Source: Phocaeicola_A sp964432715
GTDB lineage: Bacteria > Bacteroidota > Bacteroidia > Bacteroidales > Bacteroidaceae
NCBI GenBank assembly: GCA_964432715.1
Contig: CAYSOW010000082.1
Span: 1-8,973, forward strand
Direction of reading: 5' to 3'
DNA: 8,973 nt
The position numbers and the translations under genes are program-made. Every line of letters begins with the position of its first letter. The stretch's first letter is position 1. The notes under the pieces are model-generated. The model had not been told where the DNA came from and ran no database searches. It was given only the letters and a program-made list of their open reading frames with translations. Of this stretch, positions 1 through 5,219 are shown piece by piece.

Positions 1-1179
1 TTACTTCTTGCAAACCAGCAACGTATGTTCGCCCGAGGCGAGGGTGGTGGCAAAGAGATACGTGTCGCCGCCATCCCCCAACTTGAGTCGTTTGCGCAGC
101 TCGTTCACCGTCGAGGGGAAGTTGCGCAGAGTGAGGTTGGCCTGCTTCAGTGCGGCAAGTTGCTTAAGCTCCTTCTTGCTGAAACCGCACTGACCGATGA
201 TTTGGAAACGGCGACCGGGGAAATCCTCCAGACAGCTGTCGCCGGTGTAGAGGTGACTGTTGGGGTGCAACTTCTTCAAGCCGAAGCGCTGCGCAGGGAG
301 GCGGTAGGCACCGGCTTTCAAGAGCGAAGCATTCGGCTCGTAGAGGTAGGTGGCAGGCTGCTCGGCATAGTCGCACACCGCGCTTTCCTCCTCCCGGGCG
401 GTGAAGCAGAAACGCTCATCACCCTCCGGGCGCAGGTTGAGGCAGTGAGTGGTGATCTCCTCCCGCGGAGTAGGGGTGCGATGCAACTCCAGCAACAACT
501 CCTTGCACTCGCCGCGCACAGAGACAATGTGGATGGCATGCACAGAAGAGAGCACACGCAGCGCCTGCGCGATGTCCAGCATCGGCGAGAGCTTCGCCAA
601 CACCCGCTCCGCCTTCTGCAGCAAGAGAGGCTCCAGCAGAGAAAGGTCGGGCTCGCAGTCGGCAATCGCCACCGTCTTTCCGCCCTGCTCATTGCGGCGG
701 GCAGGGTCCAGATAGATCCAGCTGCAAGGCTCCATCTCCTGCAGATACGCCGTGCCGTCGGCATGATGCACCTCGATGGGGGTGCCGCCCAGCAAGGGGA
801 AGTTATGGCGCGCCAAGTCGCACAACTCCTCCTGTCGCTCCACATAGTGAGCACTGCGGAACCGTTGTGCCAAGAAGAAACAATCCACCCCGAAACCACC
901 GGTCAGGTCGGTCAGACACTCCCCCTCCACCAGCGACGCCTTGTAGCGCGCCGTAGCTTCCGACGAGCATTGCTCCATGGAGAGATGACGCGGAAAGAGC
1001 AGTCCGGCGGTGCGGCTCCACGAAGGCAACTTCCGGTCGGCCACCTGCCAACCCGCTATCTGAGTCAGCGCCATGGGCAAGTCCACCCCCTCCGCCTTAC
1101 CGGCACGAAGTGCCAATGCGCGCGGGTCGTCCTTGCGGTGCAGATCAATAAATCGGAGCGTTGCTTCATTCAGTTCCAT
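1..1179 (-). CDS. Class I SAM-dependent methyltransferase with THUMP-like C-terminal domain (PG_1098 type)
   Basis: Predicted cytoplasmic S-adenosylmethionine-dependent methyltransferase of 392 residues; the substrate is not known from sequence, but the family architecture suggests RNA. Visible motifs: SAM-binding motif I DLTGGFGVD (residues 91-99), an acidic motif II around HYVERQEE (111-118), and catalytic-type motif IV YLDPARR (156-162) followed by VLAKLSPMLD (about 193-202). The C-terminal part, with FPSTVNELRKRLKL and a final TLLVCKK, resembles the THUMP-like domain found at the end of Bacteroidetes proteins such as P. gingivalis PG_1098. The stop is TAA at the very edge of the window, so the protein is complete. 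I chose the ATG at 1179: the longer frame would begin at a TTG inside the promoter -7 box. It is monocistronic as far as can be seen and divergent from the AraC gene. The fold is confident; the RNA target is inference. Confidence 0.88.
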   Translation of the reverse strand: MELNEATLRFIDLHRKDDPRALALRAGKAEGVDLPMALTQIAGWQVADRKLPSWSRTAGLLFPRHLSMEQCSSEATARYKASLVEGECLTDLTGGFGVDCFFLAQRFRSAHYVERQEELCDLARHNFPLLGGTPIEVHHADGTAYLQEMEPCSWIYLDPARRNEQGGKTVAIADCEPDLSLLEPLLLQKAERVLAKLSPMLDIAQALRVLSSVHAIHIVSVRGECKELLLELHRTPTPREEITTHCLNLRPEGDERFCFTAREEESAVCDYAEQPATYLYEPNASLLKAGAYRLPAQRFGLKKLHPNSHLYTGDSCLEDFPGRRFQIIGQCGFSKKELKQLAALKQANLTLRNFPSTVNELRKRLKLGDGGDTYLFATTLASGEHTLLVCKK

Positions 1180-1206
1180 AGAGCCATGTTTGTTTCTAAT
1201 TTTCCA

Positions 1207-1214
1207 CAAAGATA
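1207..1214 (-). promoter_or_regulatory. -7 box of the methyltransferase promoter
   Basis: On the minus strand this reads TATCTTTG, an exact match to the Bacteroidetes TAnnTTTG element, and it lies 27 bases before the chosen ATG. No good -33 TTG is seen at the usual distance. The position implies a leader of roughly 20 bases and rules out the upstream TTG start codon, which lies inside the box. Confidence 0.6.
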
Positions 1215-1325
1215 CACAGAATTTCTCAAAACGCCCCCTTTCGCCCCTCAGAAGCTGTTAAAATTCCAAGAACTTAAATTTTTGAGGCTTGTAACTCTTT
1301 CAACTATAAGATTATAACAAAAATA

Positions 1326-1357
1326 TTTGTATAAATATTTTATTATTGCTTTCTTTG
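1326..1357 (+). promoter_or_regulatory. Probable promoter of the AraC-family gene
   Basis: A TTTG at 1326-1329 is followed after 20 bases by TTTCTTTG at 1350-1357, which matches the Bacteroidetes -33/-7 arrangement with one mismatch to TAnnTTTG. The expected transcription start near 1363 gives a leader of only about 10 bases. The sequence before the ATG is A-rich with no Shine-Dalgarno motif, as is common in this phylum. Confidence 0.45.
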
Positions 1358-1373
1358 CGCAAAACCTTACAAA

Positions 1374-2258
1374 ATGGAGAAAGTGCACGAGCAGGACTTA
1401 CTCTATACTAAGGAACATTTTTCATGCGTCAATTACCTGGGTGAGATTAAGCTCGGGTTTCGTTACAGGGTGTATGAGAAAGATTGTAAGATATCTAGAG
1501 ATGCTACCTTTTGTAACGTCATCTATTTTGTGTTAGAGGGCTCGATGAAGCTCTCTTGTAACGCCTATTCGACACGGGTGATTTCAGCGGGCGAGATGTT
1601 CTTTATACCGGTGAAGTCCTTTTTTATGATTGAATGCCTCACGGAGGTAAAAGCGATAGTGCTGCTTTTCGACAATGCGGATTTCCGTTGCAGTCAGTTC
1701 TCTATGCGCGCGTTGAAGCCCTATGCGGAGCACGTGCATTACGACTTCAACACACTGGAAATCACGAAGCCGATGAAGCAGTACCTGGACCTTCTTGGCA
1801 TGTATCTAAGGAATGGCGTCAACTGTATCCACCTGCATAAGGTGAAGGCGGACGAGCTTTTTATCTTGCTTCGCCAGTTTTATTCGAAAGAGAAGTTGGC
1901 TTCGCTCTTCTATCCCATCATCGGTAATCGGATGGACTTCCGGATGTACTGCTTCAATATGCTGAACAGTGCGAAGGGGGTGAAGGAGCTGGTCGACAAG
2001 AGCAATATGGGTCGCTCGGTCTTCTACGAGAAATTCAAGGAGGAGTTTGGCGACATCAGTCCCAAGCGCTGGCTCGATCAGCACTTGATGCGAAAGATCT
2101 TTCATGCGGCTTCCAAGCCGGACGTCTCGGTGAAAGAGATGGCCTACCAGCTGGGGTTCGACAGTGAATCCTCTTTCTGCCAGTATTGTAAACGCCATTA
2201 CAACCTGACGCCTACGGAGATTATCCAGCGGCAAGCAGGCACGTGGCGCGAGGTGTGA
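1374..2258 (+). CDS. AraC-family transcriptional regulator with N-terminal cupin-like domain
   Basis: Cytoplasmic DNA-binding regulator of 294 residues, a usual length for the family. The N-terminal half (about 30-100) is beta-rich with a cupin-like pattern, including VLEGSMKLSCN and GEMFFIPV, and would be the sensor or dimerisation part. The C-terminal 95 residues carry the paired helix-turn-helix: first motif around VKELVDKSNMGRSVFYEKF (203-221), second around VSVKEMAYQLGFDSESSF (251-268), ending in the family signature HYNLTPTEI. The linker is unusually cysteine- and methionine-rich for a cytoplasmic protein, but nothing key is missing. No target operon lies directly beside it: the upstream gene is a divergent methyltransferase and the downstream kilobase has no protein gene. 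The regulon and ligand cannot be told from sequence; the family call is secure. Confidence 0.9.
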   Translation: MEKVHEQDLLYTKEHFSCVNYLGEIKLGFRYRVYEKDCKISRDATFCNVIYFVLEGSMKLSCNAYSTRVISAGEMFFIPVKSFFMIECLTEVKAIVLLFDNADFRCSQFSMRALKPYAEHVHYDFNTLEITKPMKQYLDLLGMYLRNGVNCIHLHKVKADELFILLRQFYSKEKLASLFYPIIGNRMDFRMYCFNMLNSAKGVKELVDKSNMGRSVFYEKFKEEFGDISPKRWLDQHLMRKIFHAASKPDVSVKEMAYQLGFDSESSFCQYCKRHYNLTPTEIIQRQAGTWREV

Positions 2259-2300
2259 CTACTTTTCTACTACATAAAAGGTTATTGTGTTTTTTTCAAT

Positions 2301-2337
2301 CCGCCTTATCCAGTCGTTGATGACTCTGATAAGGCGG
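2301..2337 (+). other. 10-bp hairpin downstream of the AraC gene
   Basis: CCGCCTTATC and GATAAGGCGG form a perfect 10-bp stem around a 17-base loop, which itself contains AGTC/GACT. It lies 42 bases past the AraC stop. A T-run precedes the hairpin rather than following it (2290-2296), so it is not a classic intrinsic terminator on either strand. It may protect or define the 3' end of the AraC mRNA. Confidence 0.45.
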
Positions 2338-2394
2338 TATTGGAGAAACAAGGCCGGGGGTAGATGGAAAGGTGTGCATTACATAAATAAGTAA

Positions 2395-2416
2395 TTAGAA
2401 TCTTCACGGATTCTAA
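2395..2416. other. 8-bp perfect hairpin in AT-rich DNA
   Basis: TTAGAATC and GATTCTAA flank a six-base loop. No T-run follows on either strand. It could be an operator or a chance palindrome; nothing nearby decides this. Confidence 0.3.
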
Positions 2417-2545
2417 AGACAAAAAACAGGCTAAGACATTAAAACAGCACAAGATATAGACGAAATTCACAAAAATTCATCAGAATGACGGACGAAATAT
2501 AAATTCATTCGGATGAAATTATTACAACTTCGTACATATTTTATC

Positions 2546-2553
2546 TAGTTTTG
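2546..2553 (+). promoter_or_regulatory. Possible -7 box upstream of the structured RNA region
   Basis: TAGTTTTG matches TAnnTTTG exactly, at the junction between AT-rich and GC-richer DNA. No TTG is found 19-21 bases upstream. The motif has only six fixed positions, so a few chance matches are expected in 9 kb of double-stranded sequence. It is the best-placed candidate to start a plus-strand transcript through 2770-3174. Confidence 0.3.
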
Positions 2554-2769
2554 TGGCAGAATACCGGAGTAGCATAATCCCCATCCGGGGAATAACTATA
2601 TCCGGATGCGCCCTTTGATATCATGTATTTTATTATTTTGCCGCGGGGACGAGACGGACAAGCGACAGGAAGCCGGTTGTGGCGCGGTTACCACCACGAT
2701 GTGCACGCATCGTGACGCAGCCCATCGCACCTGTCCTCATCTTGTCGGTCTAATGAACCCCAATCACGT

Positions 2770-3174
2770 GCTTCCATCTGTGGACGGATAGTGCCGAGTG
2801 TGTCCCGGAAGCCGTGAACGGCAAGATAGCACCATAATTACAACGAATCGGCACCGTAAAGGTTGTAATTCAGGATAGCAAAGCACAAGTTGGACGGCAA
2901 CGTGGTAATGCCGATTCGAAGCGTTGCTGTCCAGGTCGGGAGGGGCTGACCCCCCTTTCGGCCACTAACCCAGAGTCTGAAGAACGAAAAGAAAAACGAT
3001 GTGCTTTTCCGACGCAAACACTCAGACTTAACAGCAAAAGGCGACAGATGGACCATCGTTCATAGAAGTTGGAAAAGTTTGTCCATCCGGACTCCGCTCG
3101 GGGTCTGTTCAGCTACTTTGGCTCCGCTGCCCGGAGCCCCCCCATAGTGATGGGTGGTGGATGCCAAAGTTGCT
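2770..3174 (+). ncRNA. Candidate structured non-coding RNA with possible pseudoknots
   Basis: Dense, nested complementarity on the plus strand. Stems seen: GCTTCC/GGAAGC (2770-2775 with 2807-2812) enclosing the hairpin 2776-2789; AATTACAAC/GTTGTAATT (2836-2844 with 2862-2870); a 12-bp stem (2891-2902 with 2922-2933); GAAAAG/CTTTTC (2986-2991 with 3004-3009) inside AGTCTGA/TCAGACT (2974-2980 with 3022-3028); an 8-bp hairpin (3088-3107); GGCTCCG/CGGAGCC (3120-3126 with 3132-3138); and a closing 12-bp stem with one mismatch (3111-3122 with 3163-3174). The loop at 2845-2853 can pair with the loop at 2909-2917, and the loop segment 2995-3001 with 3054-3060. Hairpins 2776-2789, 2891-2933 and 3088-3107 use G-U pairs that would be A-C mismatches on the other strand, which favours plus-strand transcription. 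The open frame on the opposite strand (3056-2838) shows no protein family. It does not look like tmRNA, RNase P, SRP RNA or a group II intron. Boundaries are approximate and no homologue is known to me. Confidence 0.42.
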
Positions 3175-3345
3175 GTTAATGTTTGTTTGCTTGTTGTTTG
3201 CGCAGAGAGAGCAGGAAGGGTACATCTCTTATATATTTGGCTATTTGTTTGGAATTTTCGATAGGTGCGTCAGGCGGCGCACCACCAGGTCTCGGGCACC
3301 GTATCTTTGATCCCCAAGATCGACCCCAAGTACTTGTAAACGGGA
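3175..3345. other. Gene-free stretch between structured region and tRNA terminator
   Basis: No gene seen. It holds a TTTG-rich segment (3181-3200), the hairpin GGTGCG/CGCACC (3264-3269 with 3278-3283), a further GCACC at 3296-3300 that could compete for the same arm, and two isolated TAnnTTTG octamers (3232-3239 and 3302-3309) without -33 partners. No integrase gene or repeated tRNA end that would mark an attachment site is visible. Confidence 0.4.
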
Positions 3346-3390
3346 AACAAAAAAGAGAAGAGGGCAGCCACAACGGTGACTACCCTCTTT
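3346..3390 (-). terminator. Intrinsic terminator of the tRNA transcript
   Basis: AAGAGGG (3358-3364) pairs with CCCTCTT (3383-3389). The inner arm is completed by two G-U pairs only when read on the minus strand. On that strand the stem is followed by a T-rich tail (complement of 3346-3357). The hairpin begins about 15 bases past the tRNA 3' end. The plus strand also has five T after the stem, so weak bidirectional action is possible. Confidence 0.8.
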
Positions 3391-3404
3391 TTCGCGTTTG
3401 TAGG

Positions 3405-3478
3405 TGGGCCATCTAGGGCTTGAACCTAGGACCTCCAGATTATGAGTCTGTTGCTCTAACCAACTGAGCTAAAAGCCC
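3405..3478 (-). tRNA. tRNA with CAT anticodon, probably tRNA-Ile2 (lysidine type), alternatively elongator tRNA-Met
   Basis: A full cloverleaf of 74 bases without an encoded CCA. Acceptor arms are GGGCTTT and ATGGCCC (one T-T mismatch at 6-67, one G-T pair), D arm GCTC/GAGC with the AGTTGGTTA loop, anticodon loop CTCATAA, variable loop AGGTC, T arm CTAGG/CCTAG with loop TTCAAGC, and discriminator A. A CAT anticodon with this loop fits elongator tRNA-Met or tRNA-Ile2, in which TilS converts the wobble C to lysidine so that AUA codons are read. The C4-G69 pair and the TTCAAG T loop resemble E. coli tRNA-Ile2, so I lean to Ile2. Pair 27-43 is A-G, an unusual mismatch. The gene has its own promoter and terminator. 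Confidence 0.92.
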
Positions 3479-3505
3479 TACAACTCCCTCGTGGGGATTG
3501 TGTCG

Positions 3506-3536
3506 CAAAAGTAGAATGTTTTATCCAAATATGCAA
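3506..3536 (-). promoter_or_regulatory. Promoter of the tRNA gene
   Basis: On the minus strand TTG (3536-3534) is followed after 20 bases by TACTTTTG (3513-3506), an exact Bacteroidetes -33/-7 arrangement. The -7 box lies 27 bases before the mature tRNA 5' end, leaving a short leader for RNase P to remove. It is divergent from, and partly shares DNA with, the promoter of the HAD-ribF genes. Confidence 0.7.
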
Positions 3537-3556
3537 GGAATTCAGGAGAAAAATTG

Positions 3557-3564
3557 TATTTTTG
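3557..3564 (+). promoter_or_regulatory. -7 box of the HAD-ribF operon promoter
   Basis: TATTTTTG matches TAnnTTTG exactly, 36 bases before the chosen ATG. No clear -33 TTG is present. Transcription would start near 3570, so the hairpin GCCC-gtaa-GGGC at 3580-3591 falls in the leader. The box contains the TTG that would open the longest reading frame, which argues against that start. Confidence 0.6.
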
Positions 3565-3600
3565 CAGACGGATATGAACGCCCGTAAGGGCAACAGTAGA

Positions 3601-4212
3601 ATGGATACAACGATTAGAAATTTTATCTTTGATCTGGGCGGAGTGCTGATCGACGTGGATAAAGAGCGCAGTGTCAACGCTTTTCGCCGGTTGGGCTTCT
3701 CGCAGGCGGCTGACTGGCTGGACAACTATAAGCAGGCGGGGCTCTTTGCCGACCTGGAACGCGGGGAGATCTCCGCGGAGGTGTTCTGCAGTAAAATTCG
3801 TCATTCTGTCACCGAACCGCTGACCAACCGTCAGATTATGGAGGCGTGGAATGAAATGCTCGGGGAGATTCCTTCCTGGAAACTCGATACGCTCTTGGCG
3901 CTGCGCAACCGTTACATGGTTTATCTGCTCAGCAATACCAACCCGATTCATTGGGATGAGGCTTGCCGCAAGCAGTTCCGCTACCGCGGCTTTGAGGCGG
4001 ACGATTTCTTCGAGGAGATTTATCTCTCATACGAGATGCATCTGGTGAAACCGTCGAAAGAGATCTTCCAGGCCGTCATCAACTGTGCCGGTATCATTCC
4101 TTCAGAGACGATGTTGATTGATGATTCTGCCGAGAACTGCCGCGTGGCGGAGAGTCTGGGCATGAAGAGTTACTGTCCCAAGCCCGGTGAAGACTGGCGC
4201 GCTATCTTATAA
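3601..4212 (+). CDS. HAD-family phosphatase (subfamily IA, YihX-like)
   Basis: Cytoplasmic haloacid-dehalogenase-fold hydrolase of 203 residues, probably a phosphatase on a sugar phosphate or another small phosphate ester; the substrate is not readable. Motif I is FIFDLGGVL with nucleophile Asp11. The residue two positions later is Gly rather than the common Asp, as in the DLG-type group that includes E. coli YihX. Motif II is LLSNTNP (Ser111), motif III is Lys150 in LVKPSKEIF, and motif IV is LIDDSAENC (Asp174 and Asp175, for Mg2+). The cap is the small helical insert at about 20-85. I chose the ATG at 3601: the TTG at 3562 lies in the promoter, and the ATG at 3574 would leave almost no leader. 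The stop is 9 bases before ribF, so the two are very probably co-transcribed; a role in flavin metabolism (for example FMN dephosphorylation) is only a guess. Confidence 0.9.
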   Translation: MDTTIRNFIFDLGGVLIDVDKERSVNAFRRLGFSQAADWLDNYKQAGLFADLERGEISAEVFCSKIRHSVTEPLTNRQIMEAWNEMLGEIPSWKLDTLLALRNRYMVYLLSNTNPIHWDEACRKQFRYRGFEADDFFEEIYLSYEMHLVKPSKEIFQAVINCAGIIPSETMLIDDSAENCRVAESLGMKSYCPKPGEDWRAIL

Positions 4213-4221
4213 AATCTCCCT

Positions 4222-5163
4222 ATGGAAGTATGTAAACCTGCTCCTTGTGTGGCCACCATCGGCTTTTTCGATGGCGTGCATCGAGGCCACCGCTATCTGA
4301 TTGACCAAGTGATTCGCGAGGCGAAACTGCGTCGGTTGGAGTCGCTGCTCATCTCTTTTGCCGAACATCCGCGCAAGGTGATGCAGGCGGACTATCAGCC
4401 GCAGCTGCTGACCTCTTTCGAGGAGAAGCGGAGGCGGATGGAGGCTACCGGGGTGGACCGTTGTTCGTTCCTTCACTTCACGTCGACGCTCTCGCAACTG
4501 ACGGCTTACGAGTTTATGCAGAAGGTGCTGCGCGACGAGCTTTCGGTGCGGGTGCTGGTCATTGGTTACGACCATCGCTTCGGCCATAACCGCGAGGAGG
4601 GCTTCGATGACTATGTGCGCTATGGGCGCGAGCTGGGCATCGAGGTGATTCGCTCGGAGGCGTTTGTGCTGAAGGGGGTGCATGTCAGTTCGTCGGTGAT
4701 TCGTGCTTTCCTCGGTGAGGGGGAGGTGCAGCTGGCGGAGGAGTGCCTGGGCTATCGCTATGCGCTGCAAGGCAAGGTGGTGGATGGCTTTAAGGTGGGG
4801 CGCACATTGGGCTATCCCACGGCCAACCTGCAACCGCTCTGCAGCGATCAGTTGCTGCCTGCCCGCGGGGTCTATGCGGTGAATGTCACGGTGGGCAAGG
4901 CGCGCTATCACGGCATGCTGAACATCGGCAACCGTCCTACGCTGGAGAATGGGGAGCAGACGACCATCGAGGTGCATCTGCTGCGCTACTCGGGCGACCT
5001 TTACCAACAGACGCTGACGGTGGAGTTTGTGGCGCGCTTGCGCGATGAGAAGAAGTTCCGTCGCGTGGAGGAGCTGCAGGTGCAGCTGGCGCGTGATGCT
5101 GAAGCGGCGGAAAAGGCGTGTACGGCTGCGGAAAAAGCGTGTACGACGGTCGAACAGCGGTAG
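4222..5163 (+). CDS. ribF: Bifunctional riboflavin kinase / FAD synthetase
   Basis: Phosphorylates riboflavin to FMN and adenylylates FMN to FAD in the cytoplasm; 313 residues, the usual size for bacterial RibF. N-terminal FAD synthetase (nucleotidyltransferase) domain: GFFDGVHRGH (14-23, the HxGH-type ATP site), SFAEHP (45-50), GYDHRFGHNREEG (115-127) and SSSVIR (156-161). C-terminal riboflavin kinase domain: GRTLGYPTAN (193-202), NIGNRPT (234-240), and TIEVHLL with Glu250 as the likely catalytic base. All key residues are present. The last 20 residues are unusual: AEKACT occurs twice (296-301 and 303-308), encoded by a 21-base direct duplication, and the frame then runs into a field of short repeats. 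This tail lies outside the catalytic domain and probably has no function. It follows the HAD gene by 9 bases. The ATG at 4222 gives the usual short leader before the ATP site. Confidence 0.97.
   Translation: MEVCKPAPCVATIGFFDGVHRGHRYLIDQVIREAKLRRLESLLISFAEHPRKVMQADYQPQLLTSFEEKRRRMEATGVDRCSFLHFTSTLSQLTAYEFMQKVLRDELSVRVLVIGYDHRFGHNREEGFDDYVRYGRELGIEVIRSEAFVLKGVHVSSSVIRAFLGEGEVQLAEECLGYRYALQGKVVDGFKVGRTLGYPTANLQPLCSDQLLPARGVYAVNVTVGKARYHGMLNIGNRPTLENGEQTTIEVHLLRYSGDLYQQTLTVEFVARLRDEKKFRRVEELQVQLARDAEAAEKACTAAEKACTTVEQR
5107..5148 (+). repeat. 21-base tandem duplication inside the ribF 3' end
   Basis: Two adjacent copies (5107-5127 and 5128-5148) are identical at 18 of 21 positions. They encode AEKACTA and AEKACTT, keeping the reading frame. 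Further, less similar pieces containing CGAACCGC follow after the stop, so the duplication looks like the left edge of the repeat field that runs to 5456. Confidence 0.75.
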
Positions 5164-5219
5164 AATGCCGAACCGCAATCGTACATCGAACCGCCCTCGA
5201 ACGGCAATCCATGAGGTGA

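Larger units (their letters stand above)
2259..2769. other. Gene-free stretch between the AraC gene and the structured region
   Basis: About 510 bases in which I see no convincing protein gene. The left part (to about 2560) is AT-rich. The right part is GC-richer and contains a 61-codon open frame at 2606-2791 (starting MRPLISCILLFC), which has a slightly hydrophobic start but no family resemblance and no Shine-Dalgarno; I do not call it a gene. Visible structure consists of three perfect hairpins (2301-2337, 2395-2416 and 2695-2714, the last with stem CACGATG) and a possible -7 box at 2546-2553. Confidence 0.5.

Noticed and set aside
25..1317. 430-codon plus-strand frame opposite the methyltransferase
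   Set aside because: A shadow of the real gene: composition is Gln/Arg/Leu-biased without motifs, while the minus strand has complete methyltransferase motifs.
2838..3056. Minus-strand open frame of 72 codons in the structured region
   Set aside because: It coincides with the stem-rich segment, lacks a promoter or ribosome-binding site and any family signature, and strand asymmetry of G-U pairs favours the plus strand. Best explained as a chance frame opposite a structured RNA.
2770..3174. Group II intron or tmRNA
   Set aside because: No domain V-like hairpin or reverse transcriptase, and no tRNA-like ends or tag-peptide reading frame.
3183..3416. Plus-strand frame of 77 codons running into the tRNA
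   Set aside because: It crosses the tRNA terminator and enters the tRNA gene from the opposite strand, with no protein features.
3175..3478. tRNA-linked integration (att) site
   Set aside because: No second copy of the tRNA 3' end and no integrase gene are visible in the window.
4207..5178. Long minus-strand frame opposite ribF
   Set aside because: Ribosomal-looking Arg/His/Leu-rich translation is an artefact of high GC at third positions; ribF motifs on the plus strand are complete.
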